A stretch of DNA of 64,000 nt. It comes from SZUA-36 sp963801195. Its GTDB lineage: Bacteria > Pseudomonadota > Gammaproteobacteria > Xanthomonadales > SZUA-36. Below, in pieces: positions 8,471 to 16,796 of this stretch. Made by a program: the position numbers and the translations under genes. Location of the stretch: positions 1,364,001-1,428,000 of the forward strand of contig CAWDDX010000007.1 in the NCBI GenBank assembly GCA_963801195.1, given 5' to 3'. How positions within the stretch are numbered: position 1 is the first letter of the stretch; each line of letters opens with the position of its first letter. The notes below the pieces were generated by a model that did not search any database, was not told where the DNA came from, and saw only the letters and a program-made list of their open reading frames with translations.

Positions 8471-9280
8471 ATGACCGAACCCAACTGGAAGAACAGCATT
8501 GCGATAACCGGTGCCGGAAGCGGTTTCGGTGCCGCGCTGGCACATCTATACGCCTCCCTGGGCTGGAATGTTGCGGTCACCGATATCAACGAAAAGCGCG
8601 CCCGCAGGACGCTGTCTGAAATCGGCCAATATAGCGGGGACAGTTTTTCAATGCGGCTGGATATCACCCGTGCTGACCACTGGCAGCAATTGCAGGAATC
8701 GGTTGTGCAAAACTGGGGCGGCCTCGAAGTACTGGTCAACAATGCCGGGGTGGCCGTGGCCGGCAATGTCGAAGATACCAGCATCGAGGACTGGGCCTGG
8801 GTCCTGGATATAGACCTGATGGGTGTCGTCCGCGGTTGTCACCAGTTCGCCGGCCTGCTGAAGAGGCAAAAGGCGGGGCATATTGTCAATATTTCATCGT
8901 TTGCAGGGCTCGCCGGCCTGCCATCAATCGCGGCCTATGGCGTGGCCAAAGCGGGTGTCGTGGCCTTGTCCGAAGCATTGCGCACGGAAATGCATCCTCA
9001 CAACGTCGGGGTTACGCTCGCCTGCCCTGCTTTTGTCAAAACCGGCCTGCTGGATACTTTCCGTGCGACCAAACCCGATGACCATGCGAAGGTTACACGG
9101 TGGATGGAAACTTCCGGCGTGAGCGCAGAACAGGTGGCTGAAGCCATCGCAAAAGCCGTCACAAAAAATACCTTCCTTGTATTGACACACGCCCAGACCC
9201 GCGGCGCCTGGCGCCTCAAGCGATGGTTTCCGGAAGTCTACTTCAGGATGCTGGCAAAACGCACTGCGGTTCGCGGTTGA
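8471..9280 (+). CDS. Short-chain dehydrogenase/reductase
   Basis: This 269-residue classical SDR has the nucleotide-binding TGAGSGFG near residue 14, the NNAG motif near residue 90, a catalytic serine in ISSFAG and the active-site YGVAK. The Asp after the second strand (VTDINEK) hints at NAD(H) preference. An AGAGGATG-type ribosome binding site precedes the ATG. The substrate is unknown. Its stop is 6 nt from the end of the convergent M48 protease gene. Confidence 0.9.
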   Translation: MTEPNWKNSIAITGAGSGFGAALAHLYASLGWNVAVTDINEKRARRTLSEIGQYSGDSFSMRLDITRADHWQQLQESVVQNWGGLEVLVNNAGVAVAGNVEDTSIEDWAWVLDIDLMGVVRGCHQFAGLLKRQKAGHIVNISSFAGLAGLPSIAAYGVAKAGVVALSEALRTEMHPHNVGVTLACPAFVKTGLLDTFRATKPDDHAKVTRWMETSGVSAEQVAEAIAKAVTKNTFLVLTHAQTRGAWRLKRWFPEVYFRMLAKRTAVRG

Positions 9281-9286
9281 ACGTCG

Positions 9287-10099
9287 TCAGTTCAGCGGAT
9301 AAACCGGGTGCACGGCATCCGGTGAATAAAACCGCATCATTTTCGGTTCAAGCCGGGCCAGTTCCTTTTGGCGGTTTTCGGGCGCCGGATGGGTACTCAG
9401 AAACTGGGGCGTGCCAGACCTGGAATCGGCCGACATTTTCTGCCACAGTGTAGACGCCGCCTCAGGATTGAAACCGGCCTTTGCCGCCAGTTCGATACCC
9501 ATTTCATCTGCTTCTTTTTCTGCCGACCTGCTATTCGGCAGGTTGACTGCGACCATGGCCGCCAAAGCCGTGCCGGTCAGCGCCAAACCGTTATTGTCGG
9601 TAGCAATTCCAACCGCCGCCACACCTACGCTGGTGGCGAGCTGCATCGACATTTTCTCAGCCGAGTGTTTTGCCAGTGCGTGCGATATTTCATGTGCCAT
9701 TACCTGTGCCAACTCGTCATCACTGAGATTTAACTTATTGATAATGCCGGTATAGACAGCCATTCTTCCACCGGCCATACACCACGCATTCACTTCTTCG
9801 GGATCATCGATCACCACAACGCTCCACTCCCATTTGGCGGTCTCCGGACGTGTCTTGATGGCCTCGGTAATAAGCTGCCCCGTGATGCGTTTAACCCTGT
9901 TGTTGACTGCCCGTGAGCTATCCAGCTTACCGGCGTTATCGTACTCTTTGACCGTAGTCAGGTAAGCCTCCTTTGAAGAGACGATCGCACTATCTTCAGA
10001 CACCAGCATCAACTGGCGGCGTCCGGTCGGGCTGGTCGCGCAGGCGGCCAATTGCAGACACAATATTGAAAGGAATATTAAACGGATCAAATGGCGCAT
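9287..10099 (-). CDS. M48-family metalloprotease lipoprotein (LoiP/YcaL-like)
   Basis: The 270-residue protein has a lipoprotein signal ending at LAAC (Cys20). The zinc-protease motif HEISH is at residues 136-140, and a downstream EKEADEMG supplies the third ligand. Members of this group sit in the outer membrane and degrade misfolded envelope proteins (LoiP, YcaL, BepA-like). The short length, without TPR repeats, argues against BepA. The gene is followed upstream on its strand by the DUF3108 gene with a 54-nt gap, so the two may be cotranscribed. Confidence 0.87.
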   Translation of the reverse strand: MRHLIRLIFLSILCLQLAACATSPTGRRQLMLVSEDSAIVSSKEAYLTTVKEYDNAGKLDSSRAVNNRVKRITGQLITEAIKTRPETAKWEWSVVVIDDPEEVNAWCMAGGRMAVYTGIINKLNLSDDELAQVMAHEISHALAKHSAEKMSMQLATSVGVAAVGIATDNNGLALTGTALAAMVAVNLPNSRSAEKEADEMGIELAAKAGFNPEAASTLWQKMSADSRSGTPQFLSTHPAPENRQKELARLEPKMMRFYSPDAVHPVYPLN

Positions 10100-10153
10100 A
10101 TCGGGATACCTGAGTTTATCTGATAAAAGATTGTAGTCGAAATTGTAAATCCA

Positions 10154-10900
10154 TTAATCCTCATTTCTGAATGATATGTCTTTCAGTCGCATGTCGGTGA
10201 TGATGTCTCCGTCGCGGTAAACCATCTTCACGGGCAGAAATTGCGCTTCAGCAGCGTGCCAGAGGTCGGTCTGCTTTTTATCACCGGGCGCGCCACGACG
10301 GATGTGGATGACGCGTAGTTCACCAAGGACCGTATCCAGCGGCTCCAATGCCTGAAGTTGATAGTCGTAGCGCTTCAGCTCAGGGCCGCTGACTACATCG
10401 ATATCTATGGCGTATTGGCCCTTACAGATCGAGCGGGCAATTTGCAGGTAGACGGTCAGTTTGTCCTGCATGCCCGGCCTGATGTCCATTTCAAAATCCT
10501 TGCCTTTCTTTGTACCCGAGGCTTGCATAGACACCCAGTCGAAATCGACTTTTTCACGGCGTTTGTAGAAAGAAACCTGGTGAGTCGATTCAAAATGGCC
10601 GGGAAGCACAACCCCGTTCCTCAAACTGGCTTCGGACTGCTCTGTAATATGCGCGGTAAAAACGCCCCATTTCACATAAGTATCCATACTGTATACAAAA
10701 CTGCCCACGGCATAACGCTCAAGCAACACTTGCATTGAGCCATTTGAATCTCCATTCCGCGTCACCGAGTAATTTGCTTCATACGGCGTGGGTACCGACC
10801 CGCAATCCAGGGCGGTTACCGGCGTTACCGCGAAGGTCATCCACAGGCAGATGAACGGTCGGAACAGCCATTTTTGAATCATTGTCACGTTGATAAGCAT
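10154..10900 (-). CDS. DUF3108 domain periplasmic protein
   Basis: The 248-residue protein has an N-terminal signal peptide (hydrophobic to about residue 30, TALD cleavage region). The mature part begins YEANYSVTRNG, typical of DUF3108 proteins, and ends with the characteristic PVKMVYRDGDIITDMRL. The family is predicted to be beta-rich, periplasmic and of unknown function. A second possible start is the ATG six codons later, which gives a cleaner signal sequence. It lies upstream of the M48 lipoprotein gene on the same strand. Confidence 0.8.
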   Translation of the reverse strand: MLINVTMIQKWLFRPFICLWMTFAVTPVTALDCGSVPTPYEANYSVTRNGDSNGSMQVLLERYAVGSFVYSMDTYVKWGVFTAHITEQSEASLRNGVVLPGHFESTHQVSFYKRREKVDFDWVSMQASGTKKGKDFEMDIRPGMQDKLTVYLQIARSICKGQYAIDIDVVSGPELKRYDYQLQALEPLDTVLGELRVIHIRRGAPGDKKQTDLWHAAEAQFLPVKMVYRDGDIITDMRLKDISFRNED

Positions 10901-11083
10901 ACCTGGAGAGAGATCGGTGTGGATAAGTTTACACCGGCTTTGAATATTTGCCGAGCACGGTGGGTCCTGCGATTTTCAGTCGAAATGGCAAGGTTTGCCA
11001 GACGTATCCTGTTAAGCTAGTGTACTGCATCGTAACCGATGGTAGTTTCAGCCATTGTTCCGGTGCCACAGGAGGAAACGCGC

Positions 11084-12031
11084 ATGCTTTATCGGAAACT
11101 TGGCAACAGCAATCTGGATGTTTCCGAGGTCGCTTTGGGATCCTGGCTGACCTACGGGGTCGGGGTGGAGGCGGCGCAGTCGCGTGCCTGCCTGGACGCC
11201 GCTTTCGACTGCGGCATCAATTTCATCGATACCGCCAATGCATACGGCAAAGGCGCGGCGGAAACCTTTCTGGGCGAATGCCTGCAGGACCGTGCCCGTG
11301 ATTCCTATGTGCTCGCGACCAAGCTGTTTTTTCCGATGACGGATACGGACCGGGGTCTGTCGGCTGTTCAGATTCACAAACAGTTGAACGATTCGCTGCG
11401 TCGTCTGCGTACCGACTACGTCGATCTCTACCAGTGTCACCGTTACGACGAACACACGCCGTTGGAGGAAACAATGCAGGCCTTGACCGAAGTGGTCGAG
11501 TCCGGCAAGGCCAGGTACGTTGGTTTCAGCGAGTGGACGGCCGCACAAATCCAGGCTGCAATGGATATTCCCGGTGTCGTTTCATTCGTATCCAGCCAGC
11601 CTCAATACTCGATGCTTTACCGTGTTCCCGAAGCCAGCGTCATTCCGTTATGTGCCAGGAATGGTATCAGCCAGATTGTTTGGTCGCCACTGGCCCAGGG
11701 TGTGTTGACCGGCAAGTATGGCAAAAATCATGAACCACCCGCGGATTCCCGGGCGCTGAATCCAAAAATGAACATATTCATGGACAAATGGCTGCGTGAG
11801 GATCTCCTGAAAGCCATCGATGGCCTGGAAGTGATCGCCGACGGTCTGGGTATCAGCATGACGCAACTCGCCTTAGCCTGGGTGCTGCGCGAACCCAACC
11901 TCGCGTCGGCCATCATCGGCGCTTCAAAACCCGAACAAGTCATTGAAAATGCGCTGGCGTCTGGTGTCAGCCTCGATGAAGCCACAAAAAATGCCATCGA
12001 CCAGGTGCTGGAGGGGCATTACGCTTCCTGA
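11084..12031 (+). CDS. Aldo/keto reductase, voltage-gated K+ channel beta-subunit type
   Basis: The ATG at 11084 follows a good CAGGAGG ribosome binding site and gives MLYRKLGNSNLDVSEVALGS, the usual start of this family; an upstream in-frame start at 11039 is less likely. The 315-residue TIM barrel shows DTANAYGKG with the catalytic Asp and Tyr, ATKLFF with the Lys, and YQCHRYD with the His. These NADPH enzymes reduce aldehydes and ketones. The physiological substrate is unknown. The stop overlaps the convergent small membrane protein gene by 13 nt. Confidence 0.9.
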   Translation: MLYRKLGNSNLDVSEVALGSWLTYGVGVEAAQSRACLDAAFDCGINFIDTANAYGKGAAETFLGECLQDRARDSYVLATKLFFPMTDTDRGLSAVQIHKQLNDSLRRLRTDYVDLYQCHRYDEHTPLEETMQALTEVVESGKARYVGFSEWTAAQIQAAMDIPGVVSFVSSQPQYSMLYRVPEASVIPLCARNGISQIVWSPLAQGVLTGKYGKNHEPPADSRALNPKMNIFMDKWLREDLLKAIDGLEVIADGLGISMTQLALAWVLREPNLASAIIGASKPEQVIENALASGVSLDEATKNAIDQVLEGHYAS

Positions 12032-12435
12032 ACAGCACGCTTTTTCCAGATTGTATGCGCAACCCAGGCGGCCAGCAGCACCCCTGCGACGATAAGAAAA
12101 TCCGGCGACACGCGATCCTGCAGCAATGCCAGTCCCGACAGGGCGACCGCGGTTGCCATACGCCATATGGCGGGCCGTGAGTCGCTATTCACAGCAAGCG
12201 CAAAAAATATAAACCCCAATCCCCAGGTGAGCGCGCCCGGAACCGGACTGGCGCCCTGCGCCGCCAGCCAGATGGACAGCGTTATGACTGCAGCAGCTGC
12301 CAGCGTTGCGACTGACAGGGCCACGATGTCACGCGCGGACAATGCCAACAACTCAACAAGTCTTTTTGCGGTTGCCGGCCGGGTAGCCGTTTGCAAACTC
12401 TGACGCTGATCCAATGGTGTGGTATATGTTTTCAT
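12019..12435 (-). CDS. Small integral membrane protein beside a TetR regulator
   Basis: This 138-residue protein has a soluble N-terminus of about 35 residues and four probable membrane segments (about 38-58, 67-83, 90-106, 110-128). I do not recognise a family. Its start is 25 nt from a CTTAC/GTAAG inverted repeat that is also found in front of the adjacent tetR gene, so it is probably a target of that regulator. The C-terminus overlaps the end of the aldo/keto reductase gene on the other strand. Confidence 0.65.
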   Translation of the reverse strand: MKTYTTPLDQRQSLQTATRPATAKRLVELLALSARDIVALSVATLAAAAVITLSIWLAAQGASPVPGALTWGLGFIFFALAVNSDSRPAIWRMATAVALSGLALLQDRVSPDFLIVAGVLLAAWVAHTIWKKRAVQEA

Positions 12436-12459
12436 ATAATTCTCCTGACTTTGATTATA

Positions 12460-12475
12460 CTTACTAATAGGTAAG
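12460..12475. promoter_or_regulatory. Probable TetR operator in front of the small membrane protein gene
   Basis: CTTAC-N6-GTAAG inverted repeat, 25 nt before the start of the 138-residue membrane protein gene. Read on the opposite strand, its right side continues GTAAGTATAAT, identical to the flank of the second copy at 13088. Confidence 0.65.
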
Positions 12476-12493
12476 ATAAATGGTTAAATTTTT

Positions 12494-13072
12494 TTAGCTT
12501 TTGAAACCGAGGTCTTGCCGTATCTGGCCGATCACGTCACCCAGTATTTCGATGTCGTGAATACGTGCCAGTTGCCTGGTACCCTGTAGGGCCGAGAGCA
12601 CTACAAGAGCCTTGGCGCGCGCATCACCCGCAAAGGAAAACTCTCCTGAATCCCTGCCCACTTCCATCACCCGTGTCAGCCACCTGATGGTTTCATCCAT
12701 AAAACTATGCGTTGCTGTTTGTACTTCTTCCGGCAGATCACAGTAATCGACCGAAAACGCTCCAAATGGGCAGATACAACGTCCCAACTCACACTGATGA
12801 GTCGAAAAAGCAAAAAAACCCTCGATTTGTTGGCGCGCAGAACCACCATAGGCCATGAATTCACCGGTGCGGCGGCGCAACAGTCTTCTGTATTCGTCAA
12901 TCAATGCGAGCGCAAGGTCCGTCTTGGCCGGGAAGTGATAATGCACCGCTGCGTTCTTGACGCCGAGGTGCGAAGAAATGTCGCGGTAGGAAAAACCGTT
13001 AAAACCACGGCTCATCAGCAACTGTGCCGCCCGGTCCATAATTTGTTCCCGTGTGTCGTTTATGCGCGTCAT
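12494..13072 (-). CDS. TetR/AcrR family transcriptional regulator
   Basis: The 192-residue protein has a classic TetR helix-turn-helix at residues ~8-55: REQIMDRAAQLL, GFNGFSYRDIS, LGVKNAAVHYHF. The C-terminal ligand domain contains several cysteines (CELGRCICPFG, DYCDL), which could sense a reactive or electrophilic ligand. The CTTAC-N6-GTAAG palindrome 16 nt upstream of its start suggests autorepression. The second copy in front of the neighbouring membrane protein gene suggests that gene is its target. Confidence 0.88.
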   Translation of the reverse strand: MTRINDTREQIMDRAAQLLMSRGFNGFSYRDISSHLGVKNAAVHYHFPAKTDLALALIDEYRRLLRRRTGEFMAYGGSARQQIEGFFAFSTHQCELGRCICPFGAFSVDYCDLPEEVQTATHSFMDETIRWLTRVMEVGRDSGEFSFAGDARAKALVVLSALQGTRQLARIHDIEILGDVIGQIRQDLGFKS

Positions 13073-13087
13073 TTGTATCTCTGTAAC

Positions 13088-13103
13088 CTTACTTATATGT
13101 AAG
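13088..13103. promoter_or_regulatory. Probable TetR autoregulatory operator
   Basis: CTTACTTATATGTAAG, arms CTTAC/GTAAG with a 6-nt spacer, ends 16 nt from the tetR start. It shares arms, spacing and the flanking TATAAT with the site at 12460-12475. Confidence 0.68.
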
Positions 13104-13188
13104 TATAATTACCTTTCCAGAAATTGCAACAACTTTTTGACGAAAAAATCTTCGACCCGGACACCGGTCGAACTCACCGGGTTGCAGG

Positions 13189-13803
13189 TCAGTCCTGCTT
13201 TTGACTGTTTTGCTGCATCTGCTTGTGATGCGCACTCAGGTGGTCGGAGAACTCCTGTTCACTGATACCGCCATCCCCGTTGCTATCGATGCTCGAAAAA
13301 TCCGGCATATCGTCCGCGTGCTTCATCTTGTGACCCTGGGCCGCCATCTCGCTCATCCTCTTGGCGTGTGCCGCATTCAACTCCGATGCCGAGATCATGC
13401 CATCGGAATCGACGTCGATATTTGCAAACACCGGCATATGATGCTTGCCGCCCATACCCTCGCCAGGGCCCATCGCACGGCATTTTTCCATATGGGATTT
13501 CTGACCGGCGACCAGTTCCTCCGGGTTTAGCTGACCGTCGCCGTTCGTATCGATATCCGCAAAGGTCGGTGCATCTGCGGCGCAACGCATTTTTCTGCCT
13601 TCGGAGGCCATTGCAGCCATGCGCTGTTCACGCACGGAATAGAACTCCGACTCGCTGATTGAGCCATTGCCATCCATGTCAAATTCCGCAAACGGAACCG
13701 GACCGTGACGGTAGCCCTCGTCCGCCTGCGCCACCAGGCCCAGAACACATCCGGCAAATACAGTTACCAGTCCCTGCGTAATTCGTTTGTTAAAGTTGCT
13801 CAT
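13189..13803 (-). CDS. Exported protein with four EF-hand calcium-binding motifs
   Basis: The 204-residue protein has a signal peptide (about residues 1-27, ending VAQA) and four EF-hand loops: DMDGNGSISESE, DTNGDGQLNPEE, DVDSDGMISASE and DSNGDGGISEQE. All keep Asp at loop position 1 and Glu at position 12, so all should bind Ca2+. The linkers are rich in Met and His. Such proteins are exported in many proteobacteria; the role is unknown. It is divergent from trhP. Confidence 0.85.
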   Translation of the reverse strand: MSNFNKRITQGLVTVFAGCVLGLVAQADEGYRHGPVPFAEFDMDGNGSISESEFYSVREQRMAAMASEGRKMRCAADAPTFADIDTNGDGQLNPEELVAGQKSHMEKCRAMGPGEGMGGKHHMPVFANIDVDSDGMISASELNAAHAKRMSEMAAQGHKMKHADDMPDFSSIDSNGDGGISEQEFSDHLSAHHKQMQQNSQKQD

Positions 13804-13929
13804 GAAAAGTCTCCAATATGTGATTAATACTTCAATGCCTCGATAACGGTATGAATACGGTCGCGCAAAACACGTGCTTGACGCTCCGATCCTGTAAAAT
13901 CGGAATGGTATATTTTACGGCCTGAGCGA

Positions 13930-15252
13930 ATGAAAAGACCAGAACTCCTCTCCCCTGCCGGTTCTCTGAACCACATGCGATTCGCCTATGCCTATGGTGC
14001 TGATGCCGTGTATGCAGGCCAGCCGCGTTACAGCCTGCGCGTGCGCAACAACGAGTTCAGCAAGGAGGATGTTCTTGGACAGGCTATCGGGGAAGCACAC
14101 GCTCTCGGCAAACTGTTCTTTCTCGCCAGCAACATTGCACCCCACAACAGCAAGCTCAAAACCTATATGCAGGACCTCGAACCCGTTATTGACATGCAGC
14201 CTGACGCGCTGATCATGTCAGATCCGGGCCTGATCATGATGGTGCGCGAACGCTGGCCGGAAATGCCGATCCATTTGTCCGTGCAATCCAATGTGGTGAA
14301 TTATGCCGCGGTTAAATTCTGGCAGGGTATCGGGCTCAAACGCATCATCCTGTCGCGTGAACTGTCTCTGAAAGAGATTGGTGAAATACGTGACCAGTGT
14401 CCTGATATCGAACTCGAGAGCTTCGTTCACGGGGCCCTGTGTATCGCCTATTCCGGGCGTTGCCTGTTATCCGGGTACATGTCCCACCGCGATTCCAACC
14501 AGGGTGCGTGTACCAATAGCTGCCGTTGGAAATACGAGGTACTCGAGGCACGTGAAACCACCACCGGTGACATCATGCAACAGGCGGAACCTGTGCCGGA
14601 ACCAAACCGTTCACACTCACTGGTACTGCTCCAGGAACAGAACCGGCCGGGCGAATTGATGCCTGCATATGAGGACGAACACGGCACCTACATCATGAAT
14701 TCAAAGGATTTGCGCGCTGTTCAACATGTCGGTCAACTGGCGCAAATGGGGATCGATTCATTCAAGATCGAAGGGCGGACAAAATCTGTCTATTACGTCG
14801 CTCGTACGGCGCAGGTTTACCGCAGGGCAATTGACGATGCCGTGGCGGGCAGGCCCTTCGACATGGGCCTGATGGATGAACTTGAAGGCATGGCCAACCG
14901 CGGATTCACCGAGGGTTTCTACCGGCGTCATCCACCGGGCGAATACCAGAACTACGAGCGCGGATTTTCCAGTAGCGACCGCCAACAGTTTGTCGGCGCA
15001 GTCCTGGCTACCGATGACAACTGGTTGACGGTCGATGTTAAAAACCGTTTCGAGGCGATGGATCACCTCCAGTTGATGACCACAGCTGGCAATACCTCTT
15101 TTGAGGTTCCCGCCATTACCGACCAGGAAGGGAAAACAACCGGTGTCGCACCGGGCTCGGGACACATTGTTAAAATCCCGCTACCCGAAGGCCTGGACCC
15201 GCGTAGCGTCGATGAGTATTCACTGTTGGTCCGCTACCTGCCGCGGCATTAA
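13930..15252 (+). CDS. trhP: TrhP (YegQ), tRNA U34 hydroxylation protein, U32 family
   Basis: The 440-residue protein starts MKRPELLSPAGSLNHMRFAYAYGADAVYAG, typical of the YegQ branch of the U32 family. It has the conserved cysteines in GALCIAYSGRCLLS and GACTNSCRW that ligate an Fe-S cluster. TrhP makes 5-hydroxyuridine at tRNA position 34 from a prephenate-derived source, on the way to cmo5U. It is longer than UbiU/UbiV because of a C-terminal beta domain (from about residue 350). It is the third U32 protein in this window. Confidence 0.9.
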   Translation: MKRPELLSPAGSLNHMRFAYAYGADAVYAGQPRYSLRVRNNEFSKEDVLGQAIGEAHALGKLFFLASNIAPHNSKLKTYMQDLEPVIDMQPDALIMSDPGLIMMVRERWPEMPIHLSVQSNVVNYAAVKFWQGIGLKRIILSRELSLKEIGEIRDQCPDIELESFVHGALCIAYSGRCLLSGYMSHRDSNQGACTNSCRWKYEVLEARETTTGDIMQQAEPVPEPNRSHSLVLLQEQNRPGELMPAYEDEHGTYIMNSKDLRAVQHVGQLAQMGIDSFKIEGRTKSVYYVARTAQVYRRAIDDAVAGRPFDMGLMDELEGMANRGFTEGFYRRHPPGEYQNYERGFSSSDRQQFVGAVLATDDNWLTVDVKNRFEAMDHLQLMTTAGNTSFEVPAITDQEGKTTGVAPGSGHIVKIPLPEGLDPRSVDEYSLLVRYLPRH

Positions 15253-15486
15253 GCATCGCCACACGAACCATCGATAGGGTCAGCGAGTGTGTCCGTATGT
15301 TGTTGAATCACGACAAAACTTGTAATGCCCGGCGATTGACAATATGTTTTTTGATATAGAGTATGTTTATTATCGGCATTGTTTGATTGCCTCGTCTGCC
15401 GTCAATCACAACAGGATTTTGACTTTACCGGGTATGGATTCAACTTTGAAATCGTTATGTCGCGAAAGAAACAGGAAACCAGGATC

Positions 15487-16500
15487 ATGAGTTCAGACTT
15501 GAAAATCGTAACTTCTGCAAAAGAAAAGGAAGATGCCGGGGCAACTAAGAGCAAGGACAAAGAAGCACAAACTGAAGTTCTCAGCACTCACCCGGAATTG
15601 GAAGATTCATATCTCGGCGGCGCCTACTCATCGGCGACCATCAAAAAACTGCGTGCATCACCCGAGTCGATCACCAAGTTATTCAAGGAAGGCAAATACC
15701 CCTACACCGACAGGATTCCCCGGTCGACCTATGAAACTGAAAAGAAGAAGCTCCAGATCGAACTGTTGAAAGTTCAGAACTGGGTGAAGATGACCGGCCA
15801 GAAAATTGTCGTCATTTTCGAAGGCCGTGACGCGGCCGGGAAAGGCGGTACGATAAAGCGTTTCATGGAGCACCTGAACCCCCGTGCCGCCAAGGTCGTC
15901 GCCCTGGAGAAACCCACCCAACACGAACTGGGCCAGTGGTATTTTCAGCGCTACATCAGGCACCTCCCGACCCGTGGCGAAATCCTGTTTCTTGACCGCT
16001 CCTGGTACAACCGTGCAGGCGTTGAGCGGGTAATGGGTTTTTGCACACAGACCCAGTATCTCGAATTCATGCGCCAGTGCCCCGAACTGGAACAAATGCT
16101 GGTCAATTCCAATATCAAGCTTTTCAAGTACTATTTCTCCGTTACCCGAAAGGAGCAACGCGCGCGCTTCGTTTCCCGCGAACACGATGTTCTCAAACAG
16201 TGGAAGCTGAGCCCCGTGGACATGGCCGCAGTCAGCATGTGGGGCGAATACACACGCGCAAAGGAAGCAATGTTTTTCTACACGGATACCGCAGCGAGCC
16301 CGTGGACCATCATCAAATCGGATGACAAGAAACGCGCCCGCCTCAATTGCATGCAGGATTTTCTATGCAAGCTTGATTACCCGGACAAGGACCCGGAAGT
16401 CGTTACCTCACCCGATCCGCTGATCGTCGGTTCGCCATCGCAGGTCATCCGCAAGGACGTACACCTTGATGACTGGCCGCACAAGTCGAGCGATAGCTAG
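15487..16500 (+). CDS. ppk2: Polyphosphate kinase 2
   Basis: The frame is open from 15379, but the ATG at 15487 has a CAGGAAACCAGG ribosome binding region, giving 337 residues; 15457 is an alternative. The core shows Walker A GRDAAGKGG, followed by LDRSWYNRAGVERVMGF and the lid region TRKEQRARF, diagnostic of PPK2. PPK2 enzymes use polyphosphate to phosphorylate nucleoside di- or monophosphates in the cytoplasm. The charged N-terminal ~60 residues are typical of one-domain class I enzymes. No ppk1 or ppx is nearby. Confidence 0.92.
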   Translation: MSSDLKIVTSAKEKEDAGATKSKDKEAQTEVLSTHPELEDSYLGGAYSSATIKKLRASPESITKLFKEGKYPYTDRIPRSTYETEKKKLQIELLKVQNWVKMTGQKIVVIFEGRDAAGKGGTIKRFMEHLNPRAAKVVALEKPTQHELGQWYFQRYIRHLPTRGEILFLDRSWYNRAGVERVMGFCTQTQYLEFMRQCPELEQMLVNSNIKLFKYYFSVTRKEQRARFVSREHDVLKQWKLSPVDMAAVSMWGEYTRAKEAMFFYTDTAASPWTIIKSDDKKRARLNCMQDFLCKLDYPDKDPEVVTSPDPLIVGSPSQVIRKDVHLDDWPHKSSDS

Positions 16501-16531
16501 CCCGAAAACTGCGTTAACCTGGCTACAGGCT

Positions 16532-16742
16532 AGCAGTCTGTCGGACTTAACATGATCTACTCGGCAACTGCTCCATGCGTTACCCTACCTCCCACATCCA
16601 TGTGGTCGTGCGAAAAACCAGAATTTGGCCAGATTTCCCGATCTTTTTCGTTAAATAGCGGTGCTATTCGCCTCAAAAGATCGAAAAATCTATCTCAAAT
16701 CGGATTTCCCTCGTTACGATCGGTCAAGTCCGACAGACTGCT
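16532..16742. mobile_element. MITE-like element with 17-bp terminal inverted repeats
   Basis: AGCAGTCTGTCGGACTT at 16532-16548 is repeated as its exact reverse complement at 16726-16742, bounding a 211-bp non-coding stretch. Weaker internal complementarity (GATCTTTTTCG against CGAAAAATC, and AATAGCGGTGCTATT) suggests the whole region folds. No clear target duplication is visible. It fits a miniature inverted-repeat element or a large palindromic repeat, and lies in the 296-nt gap between ppk2 and the histidine kinase gene. Confidence 0.55.
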
Positions 16743-16796
16743 TGTTTCAATCCGCGCAAATAGCGTGGATAGCGTGAGAAAAGCCCCGTCTTTTTT

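Noticed and set aside
15337..15367. Sigma-70 promoter for ppk2 (TTGACA near 15337)
   Set aside because: The -35-like hexamer is perfect, but no -10 element lies at a proper distance.
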